From Microbacterium sp. M28 (GTDB lineage Bacteria; Actinomycetota; Actinomycetes; Actinomycetales; Microbacteriaceae), in contig NZ_CP107546.1 of the NCBI RefSeq assembly GCF_025836995.1, positions 1,364,001 through 1,428,000 on the forward strand: a stretch of DNA of 64,000 nucleotides, read 5' to 3'. The notes below the pieces were generated by a model. That model was not told where the DNA came from and made no database searches. It saw nothing but the letters and a program-made list of their open reading frames with translations. Positions 54,307 through 63,788 of this stretch are shown piece by piece. Within the stretch, counting starts at the first letter, position 1. Each line of letters begins with the position of its first letter. A program made the translations under genes and the position numbers.

Positions 54307-55863
54307 ATGGCTACCTTTGGCACGCTCTCCGATCGGCTCACCGAGACCTTCCGCAACCTGCGCACGAAGGGAAAGCTCACAGCCGCTGACGTCGACGGCA
54401 CCGTCCGCGAGATCCGTCGCGCCCTGCTGGATGCCGACGTCGCCCTCGTCGTCGTCAAGGAGTTCACCGCACGGGTCCGCGAGCGCGCGCTCGGCGACGA
54501 GGTCAACAAGGCGCTGAACCCTGCGCAGCAGGTCGTGCAGATCGTCAACGAGGAGCTCGTGGGCATCCTCGGCGGCGAGCAGCGTCGACTCGAGTTCGCC
54601 AAGACCCCGCCGACCGTCATCATGTTGGCGGGTCTGCAGGGTTCGGGTAAGACGACCTTCGCCGGCAAGCTCGCCAAGATGCTCGAGAAGGACGGTCACA
54701 CCCCGCTCCTCGTCGCGGCCGACCTCCAGCGACCGAACGCGGTGAACCAGCTGCAGGTCGTCGCCGAACAGGCCGGCGCCACGATCTACGCGCCAGAGCC
54801 GGGCAACGGCATCGGCGACCCGGTCAAGGTCGCCCGCGACGGCGTCGAGCACGCGCGTCGTCAGCTGCACGACGTCGTCATCATCGACACCGCCGGCCGT
54901 CTCGGCGTCGACGCCGAGCTGATGAAGCAGGCCGCCGACATCCGCAAGGCGACGAGTCCGGACGAGGTCCTGTTCGTCATCGACGCGATGATCGGTCAGG
55001 ATGCCGTGAACACGGCCAAGGCCTTCCAGGAGGGTGTCGACTTCACCGGTGTCGTGCTGTCCAAGCTCGACGGCGACGCTCGCGGTGGTGCCGCGCTGTC
55101 CGTGGCATCCGTCACCGGCCGCCCGATCATCTTCGCCTCGACCGGTGAGGGTCTCGACGACCTGGAGGCCTTCCACCCCGACCGTATGGCGAGCCGCATC
55201 CTCGACCTCGGTGACGTCCTCACACTCATCGAGCAGGCGCAGCAGGCGTTCGACGAGGAAGAGGCGAAGAAGGTCGCCGAGAAGCTCGCGAACGAGGCCT
55301 TCACCCTCGAGGACTTCCTCGAGCAGCTTCAGCAGATGAAGAAGATGGGCTCGATGAAGAAGATGCTCGGGATGCTCCCGGGCATGGGCCAGATGAAGCA
55401 GCAGCTGGACGACTTCGACGAGCGCGAGATCGATCGCACCGAGGCCATCATCCGCTCCATGACGCCGGGGGAGCGTCGTAACCCGAAGGTGCTCAACGGC
55501 TCGCGTCGCCTGCGCATCGCGCGCGGTTCCGGTATGACCGTGACCGACGTCAACCAGCTCGTCCAGCGGTTCGAACAGGCCGCGAAGATGATGAAGACCG
55601 TGGCCCGAGGCGGCACCCCGCAGATCCCCGGAATGGGTCCGGTCCCCGGCATGGGTCGCACGGGCGCCTCGGCCAAGCGCGGTAAGAAGGGCGGCAAGTC
55701 CAAGGGCCCGTCGCGGTCGGGCAACCCCGCGAAGCGGGCAGCAGAGAACGCCGGTGCTCCGGTCGGTCCGGCGACAGGTTCGGGCTTCGGTCTCGGTGCC
55801 GGTCAGGCCGCACCCAGCGAGGCCGACCTCGCCGAGATCCAGAAGCTGTTCGGCAAGGGCTGA
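54307..55863 (+). CDS. ffh: Signal recognition particle protein Ffh
   Basis: 518-residue SRP GTPase that binds 4.5S RNA and signal sequences. NG domain: LAGLQGSGKTTFAGKLAK, DLQRPNAVNQL, IDTAGRLGVDAELM, SKLDGDARGGAALS. The methionine-rich M domain has MKKMGSMKKMLGMLPGMGQM. The C-terminus is a long Gly/Pro/Lys tail. TAGAAT lies ten bases before ATG 54307. A repeat pair follows the stop. Confidence 0.97.
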   Translation: MATFGTLSDRLTETFRNLRTKGKLTAADVDGTVREIRRALLDADVALVVVKEFTARVRERALGDEVNKALNPAQQVVQIVNEELVGILGGEQRRLEFAKTPPTVIMLAGLQGSGKTTFAGKLAKMLEKDGHTPLLVAADLQRPNAVNQLQVVAEQAGATIYAPEPGNGIGDPVKVARDGVEHARRQLHDVVIIDTAGRLGVDAELMKQAADIRKATSPDEVLFVIDAMIGQDAVNTAKAFQEGVDFTGVVLSKLDGDARGGAALSVASVTGRPIIFASTGEGLDDLEAFHPDRMASRILDLGDVLTLIEQAQQAFDEEEAKKVAEKLANEAFTLEDFLEQLQQMKKMGSMKKMLGMLPGMGQMKQQLDDFDEREIDRTEAIIRSMTPGERRNPKVLNGSRRLRIARGSGMTVTDVNQLVQRFEQAAKMMKTVARGGTPQIPGMGPVPGMGRTGASAKRGKKGGKSKGPSRSGNPAKRAAENAGAPVGPATGSGFGLGAGQAAPSEADLAEIQKLFGKG

Positions 55864-55929
55864 GCGACCCTTCACCCCGCCACCCGTCGAGCGGGGGTAC
55901 CCACTCGTTGCCGAGGAAGCGCGTCCATT

Positions 55930-56025
55930 CGTTCGTCGAGCGAGCGGAGCGAGTCGAAACGCAGTCGGGGCTGAACAGCAGTCGGCGCGTTTCGACTCCT
56001 CGCTGTGCTCGTCGCTCAACGAACG
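55930..56025. repeat. Dispersed repeat as inverted pair between ffh and glpD
   Basis: Left arm CGTTCGTCGAGCGAGCGG through GAGTCGAAACGC (55930-55962); right arm GCGTTTCGACTCCTCGCTGT through CTCAACGAACG (55987-56025); loop about 24 bp. A degenerate third piece GTGCTCGTCGCTCAACGCGC follows at about 56068-56087, reaching into the glpD 3' end. It separates convergent genes and probably terminates both. Confidence 0.8.
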
Positions 56026-56076
56026 GGGTCGGGGTTGCGCGCGTCGCTGAATACGGGGTGGGGCTGTGCTCGTCGC

Positions 56077-57777
56077 TCAACGCGCGGCGGCGTGGGCGAG
56101 CGAGACGCCGTGCGCGTCGCGCAGGGTGGTGATCGTCTCGTCGATCTCCTCGTCGACCCGCACCGAGTCCCAGCCCAGCAGCGGCGCGAGCGATTCGGCG
56201 ATGACGCGGATCGACTCGGCATCCGCATCCCCGGTGAATGCGAGGCTGGTCCGGCGGAAGACGACGTCACCGACGTGCCTGACCTTCTCGTTGTCGACCA
56301 TCCAGGCCAGCTCGCGCGTCGACAGCGCGTCACCGAGCAGAGGCTCATCGTGGTCGAGCGCGAGGAAGTCCGCGACGGCGGCGGCCCGCGTGCCGTACCG
56401 CGTGAACAGCACGCGACCGCGCAGCGTGTCGCCGACGTTCTGCCGCAACCACTCGATCCGCCGCCGCGGCGTCTTCGGGTAGCCGATGCCGCCGCCGATG
56501 CGCATGCCCTCGGTGCTGGTGACGCGACCGAGGCCGAGTTCGGCCAGGACACGATCGCCGAGGGTCTCGCCGAGCGCACGGAACGTGGTCCACTTCCCGC
56601 CCACCAGGCTCAGGACCGCCGGCATCCCGGCATCCTGTCGGCGTTCGATCCGGTAATCGCGCGAGACGAAGCCGGGTGCGGTGTCGTCGTGGTGCGGCAG
56701 TGGTCGGATGCCGGAGTAGCGGTACACGATCTGTGATCGGTCGACGGCGATCGTCGGGAACACATGAGCGATCAGCGCGAAGAAGTAGTCGACCTCTTCC
56801 TCGGTGCAGCGCGCCGGTTCACGCGGATCGGCTTCGAGGTCGGTCGTGCCGACGAGGACGCGGTCCTTCAGCGGATAGATGAGGACGATGCGTCCGTCGG
56901 AATGCTCGAAGAAGATCTCCCGACCGCCCGTGGCCTCCAGCAGCTCGGGATGGTCGAGGACGATGTGCGAGCCCTTCGTGCCGCCCATGAACGATGTGTG
57001 CGTGCCGAGCGCCTCGTTGGTCAGGTCCGTCCACGGACCGGAGGCGTTCACGACGACGTCGGCGGCGACACGGAACTCGTCTCCGGTCTCGCGGTCGTGA
57101 AGCACCACGCCGTCGGCATCGAGGCCGGTCGCCTCCACATAGTTCAGCGCGCGGGCACCGGCGTGCGCGGACTCGCCGTCGCGGAGGACATCCAGGGCGA
57201 GCCGTTCCGGGTCGTGCACCGAGGCGTCGTAGTACGTCGCGGTGTATTTGATCTCGGGGTCCAGCTTCGGCAGAGCCGCAAGCGACTTCCTGCGGCCGTG
57301 GAAGCGGTGCCGCGGGACGCTGCCGCCGTCGCGGGAGAACGTGTCGTAGAGGGTGAGACCGGCCTTGATGAGGAAGGCGCCGCGCTCGGTCGGTCTGCCC
57401 TGCCTGTGCGTGAGGAAGCGCAGCGGGGCCGAGAGGATGCCCGAGAAGGTCGAATAGATCGGAATCGTCGTCTCGAGCGGCTTGACGTAGTGCGGGGCGA
57501 TCTTCAACAGACCGTTGCGCTCCTGGACCGACTCCTTCACGAGCCGGAACTCGCCGTTCTCGAGGTACCGGATTCCGCCGTGGATCATATGGCTGGATGC
57601 CGCAGTGGCACCGCTGGCGAAATCGTCTCGTTCGACCAGGAGGACGTCGACGCCCTGCAGCGCCAGGTCGCGGAAGGTGGCGATGCCGTTGATCCCCGCG
57701 CCGATGATGACGACGCTCGCTCGTCCGGACTCGCGTACCGCAGTGACGTCTTCGCGTTCGCGTGGTGTGGCGCTCAT
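56077..57777 (-). CDS. glpD: Glycerol-3-phosphate dehydrogenase (FAD, aerobic)
   Basis: Membrane-associated flavoenzyme that feeds electrons from glycerol-3-phosphate to quinone. 566 residues. FAD site VVIIGAGINGIATFRDLALQ; GIRYLENGEFRLVKE; FAD-contact STFSGILSAPLRFLT; and GGKWTTFRALGE near 390. A C-terminal DAO_C domain follows. ATG 57777 has GGAGGAG. It is divergent from the SorC gene, and its C-terminus runs into repeat sequence. Confidence 0.96.
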   Translation of the reverse strand: MSATPREREDVTAVRESGRASVVIIGAGINGIATFRDLALQGVDVLLVERDDFASGATAASSHMIHGGIRYLENGEFRLVKESVQERNGLLKIAPHYVKPLETTIPIYSTFSGILSAPLRFLTHRQGRPTERGAFLIKAGLTLYDTFSRDGGSVPRHRFHGRRKSLAALPKLDPEIKYTATYYDASVHDPERLALDVLRDGESAHAGARALNYVEATGLDADGVVLHDRETGDEFRVAADVVVNASGPWTDLTNEALGTHTSFMGGTKGSHIVLDHPELLEATGGREIFFEHSDGRIVLIYPLKDRVLVGTTDLEADPREPARCTEEEVDYFFALIAHVFPTIAVDRSQIVYRYSGIRPLPHHDDTAPGFVSRDYRIERRQDAGMPAVLSLVGGKWTTFRALGETLGDRVLAELGLGRVTSTEGMRIGGGIGYPKTPRRRIEWLRQNVGDTLRGRVLFTRYGTRAAAVADFLALDHDEPLLGDALSTRELAWMVDNEKVRHVGDVVFRRTSLAFTGDADAESIRVIAESLAPLLGWDSVRVDEEIDETITTLRDAHGVSLAHAAAR

Positions 57778-57841
57778 CGTGTCTCCTCCCAGAGCCTTCA
57801 CGCTATATCCTTGGCGCATCGGCACACCTGCGCAAGCGGTG

Positions 57842-57855
57842 TGCACATACGTGCA
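57842..57855. promoter_or_regulatory. Palindrome TGCACATACGTGCA in the glpD/SorC gap
   Basis: TGCAC-N4-GTGCA, 12 bp upstream of the regulator start and 65 bp from glpD. An almost identical site (TGCACGTTCGTGCA) precedes glpK. A second inverted repeat GCACACC/GGTGTGC (57822-57844) partly overlaps. Most likely the SorC regulator's operator. Confidence 0.68.
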
Positions 57856-57866
57856 AGGAGGCATCG

Positions 57867-58829
57867 ATGACCACCTCAGGCCTCGCCGATCCCCGTGCGG
57901 CATCGGCGCTGCGCGCGGCCCAGATGTACTACCTGCAGGACATGACGATGGATGCCATCGCGCGTGAACTCGGCACCTCGCGCTCCTCGGTGTCGCGTCT
58001 GCTCAGTCACGCACGGGAGACGGGCCTGGTGGAGATCCAGATCCATCAGCCGCAGGGCCAGGAGCTGCGCCTGGAGGAGGCCATCCGCGCTCGGTTCGGC
58101 ATTGCGGCGCACGTGGTGCCGACGCCGAAGAACCTGTCCGACGTGGAGCGATTCGAGCGGGTCGCGATGAGCGCTGCCCGACTGCTGCCGCTGTACTTCG
58201 ACTCGAACATGACACTCGGGATCGGCTGGGGGTCGACGTTGGATGCGATCAGCCGCCATCTGCCGAGGAAGGAGACGCACAACACCACCGTGGTGCAGCT
58301 CAACGGCGCCGGGAACACCTTCACCACGGGCGTCGACTACGCCAGCGAGATCCTGCAGCGCTTCGGGCAGGCATTCGGATCCGGCATCCAGCAGTTCCCC
58401 GTCCCCGCGTTCTTCGACGACCCGAGGACGAAGGAGGCGATGTGGCGCGAACGCAGCATGCGTCGCGTGCTCGATCTGCAGGCGCGCGCCGATGTCATCC
58501 TGTTCGGCCTCGGCTCCCCGTTCGCCGAGGTGCCCAGCCGCGTCTACATCGGCGGGTACCTCAGTCGGGACGACTATCGCAGCCTCCGGGAGGATGACGT
58601 GGTCGGCGACATCGCCACCGTGTTCTATCGCCAGGACGGCACCTGGCAGGACATCGAGCTGAACGCCAGGGCGACGGGTCCGGCCTTCAGCGTCCTGAGC
58701 CGTGTCGCCCGACGCATCTGCGTCGTCTCCGGCGTGCAGAAGCTCGCGAGTCTGCGCGGCGCCATCGCGACGCGGCTGGTGACGGATCTGGTCCTGGACG
58801 AGCACCTGGCGGAGCGCCTCGTCGAGTGA
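57867..58829 (+). CDS. SorC/DeoR-type sugar-binding transcriptional regulator of glycerol genes
   Basis: 320 residues. N-terminal HTH (MTMDAIARELGTSRSSVSRL, about 26-45), then the SorC effector domain with GIGWGSTLDAISRHLP and GLGSPF. SorC proteins bind phosphorylated sugars; here glycerol-3-phosphate is the natural guess. It sits between glpD and glpK, with matching palindromes in front of both transcription units. AAGGAGG precedes ATG 57867. Confidence 0.9.
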   Translation: MTTSGLADPRAASALRAAQMYYLQDMTMDAIARELGTSRSSVSRLLSHARETGLVEIQIHQPQGQELRLEEAIRARFGIAAHVVPTPKNLSDVERFERVAMSAARLLPLYFDSNMTLGIGWGSTLDAISRHLPRKETHNTTVVQLNGAGNTFTTGVDYASEILQRFGQAFGSGIQQFPVPAFFDDPRTKEAMWRERSMRRVLDLQARADVILFGLGSPFAEVPSRVYIGGYLSRDDYRSLREDDVVGDIATVFYRQDGTWQDIELNARATGPAFSVLSRVARRICVVSGVQKLASLRGAIATRLVTDLVLDEHLAERLVE

Positions 58830-58843
58830 TGCACGTTCGTGCA
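58830..58843 (+). promoter_or_regulatory. Palindrome TGCACGTTCGTGCA upstream of glpK
   Basis: It shares twelve of 14 bases with the site at 57842-57855, with perfect TGCAC/GTGCA arms. It starts at the regulator stop and lies about 30 bp upstream of a TAGGCT -10 (58874-58879), a position suitable for repression or activation. A half site GTGCGTGCA follows near 58860. Confidence 0.68.
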
Positions 58844-58926
58844 CCGCAGCCGCGGCCCCGTGCGTGCATCTCCTAGGCTGTCGTCGATAAGGACATCGCC
58901 GTCACGACGCGGGAGAGCACAACGTC

Positions 58927-60423
58927 ATGCACATCGTCGCCATCGATCAGGGCACCACCAGCACGCGCGCCATCGTCTTCGACGCGCGCGGCGATATCGT
59001 CGCGAGCGGTCAGCTCGAGCACGAGCAGATCCTCCCCGAGGCGGGTTGGGTGGAGCACGATGCGATGGAGATCTGGCGCAACACGCAGTCCGTGCTCGAG
59101 ACGGCTCTCGAGCGCGCCGAGGTTCCGGCGGCCGATGTCGCCGCGATCGGGATCACCAACCAGCGCGAGACCGCGATCGTCTGGGACCGCCGTACGGGCG
59201 AGCCCGTGTACAACGCGATCGTCTGGCAGGACACCCGGACCCAGCCGCTCATCGACGCGCTCGCCGCCGACGGAGGCGTGCGCCGCTTCGCCGAGAAGTC
59301 CGGGCTGCCGCTGGCGACCTACTTCTCGGCGTCCAAGCTCCATTGGATCCTCCAGAACGTCGAGGGCGCCCGCGAGCGAGCCGAGGCTGGCGATCTGCTG
59401 TTCGGGACGCCGGATTCCTGGCTGCTGTGGAACCTCACCGGCGGTGCGGAGGGCGGCGTGCACGCCACGGACGTCACAAACGCGAGCCGCACCCTGCTGA
59501 TGGACCTGCACACGCTGGACTGGGACGACGAACTGCTGAGCGCCTTCGACATCCCGCGGGCGATGCTCCCCGACATCCGGTCGTCGTCCGAGGAGTACGG
59601 GAAGACCGCGGGCACGGCCCTGGACGGCGTGCCGATCGCGGCGATCCTCGGCGACCAGCAGGCGGCGACGTTCGGTCAGGTCGCGTTCGAGGCGGGGGAG
59701 TCCAAGAACACCTACGGGACGGGCAACTTCCTGATCGTCGGCACAGGGGAGGAGATCGTCTCCGGCGACAACGGCCTGATCACCACGGTCGCCTACCGGA
59801 TCGGAGACGCTGCGCCCCGATACGCGCTGGAGGGCTCGATCGCCGTCACCGGTTCGCTGGTCCAGTGGCTCAGGGACAATCTCGGGATCATCTCGCGCGC
59901 CCCGGAGGTCGAGGAGCTCGCGCTCACGGTCGAGGACAACGGCGGGGTGTACATCGTGCCGGCCTTCTCCGGCCTGTTCGCCCCGTACTGGCGACCCGAT
60001 GCGCGCGGCGCGATCCTCGGACTGACCCGTTTCGCGAACAAGGGACACATCGCCAGAGCAGCGCTCGAGGCCGTCGCGTTCCAGACGCGGGAGGTTCTGG
60101 ATGCCGTGGCCGCCGACACCGGCATGGCCCTGACCGAGCTGCGGGTGGACGGCGGGATGGTGTCGAACGCGACGCTGCTGCAGCTTCAGGCCGACGTGCT
60201 CGGCGTCCCCGTCATCCGACCGGCCATCATCGAGACCACCGCACTGGGGGCGGCATACGCGGCCGGCCTCGCCGTCGGGGTCTGGAGGGACCTCGACGAG
60301 CTGCGGGGGATGTGGCGCGAAGACGCCCGATTCGAGCCGCGCACCGACGAGACCGAGCGCGCCCGCCGCGTCGCGCGCTGGCGCAAGGCCGTCACGCGCA
60401 CGTTCGACTGGGTCGAGGACTGA
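58927..60423 (+). CDS. glpK: Glycerol kinase
   Basis: Phosphorylates glycerol, making the GlpD substrate. 498 residues, FGGY kinase: N-terminal [29 protein letters not shown], the glycerol-binding [31 protein letters not shown], and C-terminal [23 protein letters not shown] 58927, GGGAGAG upstream. It has its own TAGGCT promoter and a regulator site. Confidence 0.97.
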   Translation: MHIVAIDQGTTSTRAIVFDARGDIVASGQLEHEQILPEAGWVEHDAMEIWRNTQSVLETALERAEVPAADVAAIGITNQRETAIVWDRRTGEPVYNAIVWQDTRTQPLIDALAADGGVRRFAEKSGLPLATYFSASKLHWILQNVEGARERAEAGDLLFGTPDSWLLWNLTGGAEGGVHATDVTNASRTLLMDLHTLDWDDELLSAFDIPRAMLPDIRSSSEEYGKTAGTALDGVPIAAILGDQQAATFGQVAFEAGESKNTYGTGNFLIVGTGEEIVSGDNGLITTVAYRIGDAAPRYALEGSIAVTGSLVQWLRDNLGIISRAPEVEELALTVEDNGGVYIVPAFSGLFAPYWRPDARGAILGLTRFANKGHIARAALEAVAFQTREVLDAVAADTGMALTELRVDGGMVSNATLLQLQADVLGVPVIRPAIIETTALGAAYAAGLAVGVWRDLDELRGMWREDARFEPRTDETERARRVARWRKAVTRTFDWVED

Positions 60424-60440
60424 CGCCCCTGCCGGCCGGG

Positions 60441-61586
60441 TCAGGCGATGGAGCCCTCGGGGCCGGAGCGGAACTCGCGGATGAGATGCTGTACGACCGC
60501 GCGGAGATCGTTCCCGGACGCGTCGGCGACCGCGAGCTGGCGCTCATAGCTCGCGCCGCCCGTGATGATCGAACCGGTGCGTGCGAACTCCGCTGCGCAC
60601 CCGAGGTCCACGGCGACAGGCGCCAGATCCGCGAGGAGCGCGGACACGTGCTCGCGCACGGGCACCTGCGTGCCCTCGGCGTCGGTGATCAGTCGGGCAT
60701 CGAGGCCGTACCGCGCCGAACGCCACTTGTTCTCGCGGTGGAACCACGTCGGCATGACCGGCAGGCGCTCGCCGGCATCCAGCAGGCGCGAGAAGTGTTC
60801 GACCAGCACCTGCACGAGAGCGGCGACGGATGCGAGCTCGGCGAGCGTCGACAGGCCGTCGCACGCGCGCACCTCGATCGTGCCCCATCGGGGGGCCGGA
60901 CGGATGTCCCACCGGACCTCGGTCGCGTCCGCCATGACGCCGGTCGTGACCATGTCGTCGAGATAGTGCTCGAATTCGCTCCAGTCCTGCAGCGGCCACG
61001 GCAGTCCAGCGGTCGGAAGCTGCTGGAACACGAGAGCCCTGTTCGAGGCGTAGCCGGTGCGCTCGCCGGCCCAGAACGGACTGGATGCCGCGAGAGCCTG
61101 CAGATGAGGCAGATACCCCGACAGGGCACCGATGATGGGGAACACCTTGTCGCGGTCCTCGACGCCCACATGCACGTGGATGCCCCAGATCATCATGTTG
61201 CGGCCCCACCATTGGGTGCGCTCGATGAGCGTGTGGTACCGCGTCTTGTCCGTGACGCGCTGGTCGTACCACTGCGCGAACGGGTGGCTGCCGGCCGAGA
61301 GCAGTTCGACACCGGCTGGGTCCGTGGCGTCGCGGACAGCCGCGATCGCGGCGGCGATGTCGTCGACCGCATGCGCCACCGAGGTGCCGACCCCGCTGGT
61401 CACCTCGATCGTGTTCGTGAGCAGCTCTCCGGTCACGGTGTGGCGTTCGCTCTCGCTCGCCTGTTCGAGCTCGCTGAGCAGCTCGGGAGCACGCCCCACC
61501 AGATCTCCGGTGTCCGGATCGGCGAGCATGATCTCCCACTCCAGGCCAACGGTGGAGCGAGCGGATTCGGCGAAAGCGACGGTCAC
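60441..61586 (-). CDS. YbdK-type carboxylate-amine ligase (glutamate-cysteine ligase family 2)
   Basis: 381 residues, normal for the family. TVGLEWEIMLADPDTG opens the GCS2 fold; GSHPFAQW, HVHVGVEDRDKVFP and RPAPRWGTIEVRACDG are typical motifs. It has weak glutamate-cysteine ligase activity in other bacteria; the real product here is unknown, and mycothiol rather than glutathione is expected in this group. GTG 61586 is taken; upstream frame shows no similarity and CAGACT lies six bases before. Confidence 0.9.
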   Translation of the reverse strand: MTVAFAESARSTVGLEWEIMLADPDTGDLVGRAPELLSELEQASESERHTVTGELLTNTIEVTSGVGTSVAHAVDDIAAAIAAVRDATDPAGVELLSAGSHPFAQWYDQRVTDKTRYHTLIERTQWWGRNMMIWGIHVHVGVEDRDKVFPIIGALSGYLPHLQALAASSPFWAGERTGYASNRALVFQQLPTAGLPWPLQDWSEFEHYLDDMVTTGVMADATEVRWDIRPAPRWGTIEVRACDGLSTLAELASVAALVQVLVEHFSRLLDAGERLPVMPTWFHRENKWRSARYGLDARLITDAEGTQVPVREHVSALLADLAPVAVDLGCAAEFARTGSIITGGASYERQLAVADASGNDLRAVVQHLIREFRSGPEGSIA

Positions 61587-61798
61587 GAGCACAGTCTGAC
61601 ACGGTCGCCCCTGCGAACCGACGCGCGGAGTCACAACACGTTTCGCGCCGGGGGAGCTGATCTGGCAGAATAGAAGGTCGGACGGCTCGCTCGACCCTCT
61701 ATCCAGCGAGAACGTCCTCCCGCAGAGCTTCCGCCGGGTGTGCACCCCACTCTCCAGGCGATCGGTTCAAACTTCCTTCCACACCATTCAGGAGAATC
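61587..61798. other. Intergenic region before rpsP
   Basis: 212 bp between the divergent YbdK and rpsP genes. CAGAAT near 61666 is a possible -10 for rpsP, giving a leader of about 120 bases; a leader of this length before a ribosomal operon may carry regulation, but I see no specific fold or motif. Confidence 0.4.
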
Positions 61799-62230
61799 GT
61801 GGCTGTCAAGATTCGTCTCAAGCGCCTGGGCAAGATCCGCGCGCCTTACTACCGCATCGTCGTCGCCGACTCGCGCACCAAGCGCGACGGTCGTGTGATC
61901 GAGGAGATCGGCAAGTACCACCCCACCGAGGAGCCCTCGTTCATCGAGGTCGACTCCGAGCGTGCGCAGTACTGGCTCTCCGTCGGCGCGCAGCCGACCG
62001 AGCAGGTCGCCGCGCTGCTGAAGATCACGGGCGACTGGGGCAAGTTCAAGGGCGACAAGGACGCGAAGTCCACGCTCAAGGTCGCCGAGCCCAAGGCTCC
62101 GTTCGAGATCGACGCGTCCAAGAAGTCGGTCGTCAAGCCGAAGGCGGAGAAGAAGGAGACTCCCGCTGAGGAGGCTCCCGCCGCTGCCGACGCGGAGGCC
62201 GCTGAGGCTCCCGCCGCCGACGCCGAGTAA
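61799..62230 (+). CDS. rpsP: 30S ribosomal protein S16
   Basis: 143 residues. The first ~80 are canonical S16 ([51 protein letters not shown]). The remaining ~60 form a Lys-then-Ala/Glu-rich tail, longer than in E. coli (82 residues) but common in Actinobacteria. GTG 61799, AGGAG upstream. Starts the rpsP-KH-rimM-trmD operon. Confidence 0.96.
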   Translation: MAVKIRLKRLGKIRAPYYRIVVADSRTKRDGRVIEEIGKYHPTEEPSFIEVDSERAQYWLSVGAQPTEQVAALLKITGDWGKFKGDKDAKSTLKVAEPKAPFEIDASKKSVVKPKAEKKETPAEEAPAAADAEAAEAPAADAE

Positions 62231-62236
62231 TCCGTC

Positions 62237-62467
62237 GTGCTGGCCGCCGCGCTCGAACACGTCGTCAAGGGGATCGTCGATCACCCGGACGACGTCCGCA
62301 TCACCGAATCCACATCGCCGCGAGGCGACCTGCTCGAGGTGCGCGTGCACCCCGACGACCGTGGACGCGTGATCGGGCGCGGCGGTCGCACCGCGAAGGC
62401 GCTGCGTACGCTGATCTCCGCCCTCGCCGACGGACGTCGCGTTCGCGTCGACGTCGCGGACGACTGA
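62237..62467 (+). CDS. khpA: KH-domain RNA-binding protein (KhpA-like)
   Basis: 76 residues, a single type II KH domain with RNA-binding GxxG loop in VIGRGGRTAKALRTL. The family is found between rpsP and rimM in many Gram-positives and acts with KhpB on RNA. GTG 62237, six bases after rpsP; rimM begins one base past its stop. Confidence 0.93.
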   Translation: MLAAALEHVVKGIVDHPDDVRITESTSPRGDLLEVRVHPDDRGRVIGRGGRTAKALRTLISALADGRRVRVDVADD

Positions 62468-62468
62468 C

Positions 62469-63065
62469 GTGGCGGTCGGCGACAAAGGCCAGGCACGCAA
62501 TCAGCTGCGCGTCGGCCGCCTGGTCAAGGCGCACGGGCTCAAGGGCGCCATCAAGCTCGAGCTGTACACCGACAACCCCGAAGCACGTTTCGTCACGGGG
62601 GCCGAGTTCACGTTGCAGGTGCCAGAGGCGTCTCCGTGGCACGGCAAGACGATCACCGTCCGCGAGTACCGCGTGATGAACGGCAACCCGGTCGTCTTCT
62701 TCGAGGACATCGAGGACCGCGACGCCGCCGAAGGCCTCGTGCGCGCCATCCTGTGGATCGACCAGGACGACGTCGAACCCGAGGACAACGCCTGGTACGA
62801 CCACCAGCTCACCGGACTCGACGTCGTGCGCGACGAGAAGGTCGTCGGGCGCGTCGTGCGCATCGACCACATGCCGGCACAGGATCTGCTCATCGTCCGC
62901 CCGCTCGAGTCGGATTCCGAGGAGATCATGGTCCCCTTCGTCGAGGCGATCGTCCCGACCGTGGACATCGAGGCCGGTCGCGTCATCGTCACCCCTCCCG
63001 CCGGACTCTTCGAGGAGCTTCCGGACGCGGCATCCGACGAGCAGCCCGCTGCCGACGCATCCTGA
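62469..63065 (+). CDS. rimM: Ribosome maturation factor RimM
   Basis: 198 residues. N-terminal RimM beta-barrel LRVGRLVKAHGLKGAIKLEL and PRC-barrel NAWYDHQLTGLDVV ... MVPFVEAIVPTVDIEAGRV. Binds S19 and helps the 30S head mature. GTG 62469 one base after the KH stop; trmD follows by 18 bases. Confidence 0.96.
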   Translation: MAVGDKGQARNQLRVGRLVKAHGLKGAIKLELYTDNPEARFVTGAEFTLQVPEASPWHGKTITVREYRVMNGNPVVFFEDIEDRDAAEGLVRAILWIDQDDVEPEDNAWYDHQLTGLDVVRDEKVVGRVVRIDHMPAQDLLIVRPLESDSEEIMVPFVEAIVPTVDIEAGRVIVTPPAGLFEELPDAASDEQPAADAS

Positions 63066-63083
63066 TCCGTCTACCCTGATCCC

Positions 63084-63785
63084 GTGCGCTTCGACGTCGT
63101 CTCGATCTTCCCGTCGTACTTCGACGGACTCACGCTGTCCCTGCTCGGCAAAGCGCAGGACGCTGGGATCATCGATCTGAATGTGCGCGATCTGCGCGAC
63201 TGGACGAGCGATCGGCACCGCACGGTCGACGACACTCCGTACGGGGGCGGCGCCGGGATGGTCATGAAGCCGGAGCCCTGGGCGCTCGCGCTCGACGAGC
63301 TCGCGGGCACGCAGGCCGGCGACCGCCCGACGATCATCTTCCCGTCGCCCGCCGGCGAGGTCTTCACGCAAGCCACCGCACGGGATCTCGCCACGCGCGA
63401 GCACCTCATCTTCGGCTGCGGGCGCTACGAGGGCATCGATGAGCGGGTGTTCGAGTACGCCGCGGGCCTCGGAGAGGTGCGCCTGGTCAGCCTCGGCGAC
63501 TACGTGCTGAACGGGGGAGAGGTCGCCGTCATGGCGATGATCGAGGCGATCGGACGCCTCATCCCCGGCGTCGTCGGCAACCCCGAGAGCCTCGTCGAGG
63601 AATCCCACGAGGACGGGCTGCTCGAGTACCCGTCGTACACCAAGCCGGCGTCCTGGCGCGACCGTGAGGTTCCGCCGGTGCTGCTGAGCGGCAACCACGG
63701 CGCGATCGCCCGCTGGCGTCACGAGCAGCAGTTGGAGCGCACACGCACCCGTCGGCCCGATCTGCTCGGCGACGACTCGGCCTGA
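63084..63785 (+). CDS. trmD: tRNA (guanine37-N1)-methyltransferase
   Basis: SPOUT-knot enzyme that prevents +1 frameshifting. 233 residues: N-terminal [40 protein letters not shown] and the knot [25 protein letters not shown] (63072-63077) lies six bases before GTG 63084, so it may also be made from its own leaderless transcript. Confidence 0.96.
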   Translation: MRFDVVSIFPSYFDGLTLSLLGKAQDAGIIDLNVRDLRDWTSDRHRTVDDTPYGGGAGMVMKPEPWALALDELAGTQAGDRPTIIFPSPAGEVFTQATARDLATREHLIFGCGRYEGIDERVFEYAAGLGEVRLVSLGDYVLNGGEVAVMAMIEAIGRLIPGVVGNPESLVEESHEDGLLEYPSYTKPASWRDREVPPVLLSGNHGAIARWRHEQQLERTRTRRPDLLGDDSA

Positions 63786-63788
63786 GAC

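Noticed and set aside
50688..56025. CRISPR array
   Set aside because: The repeats are few, palindromic, inverted relative to each other and kilobases apart, with no regular spacers and no cas genes.
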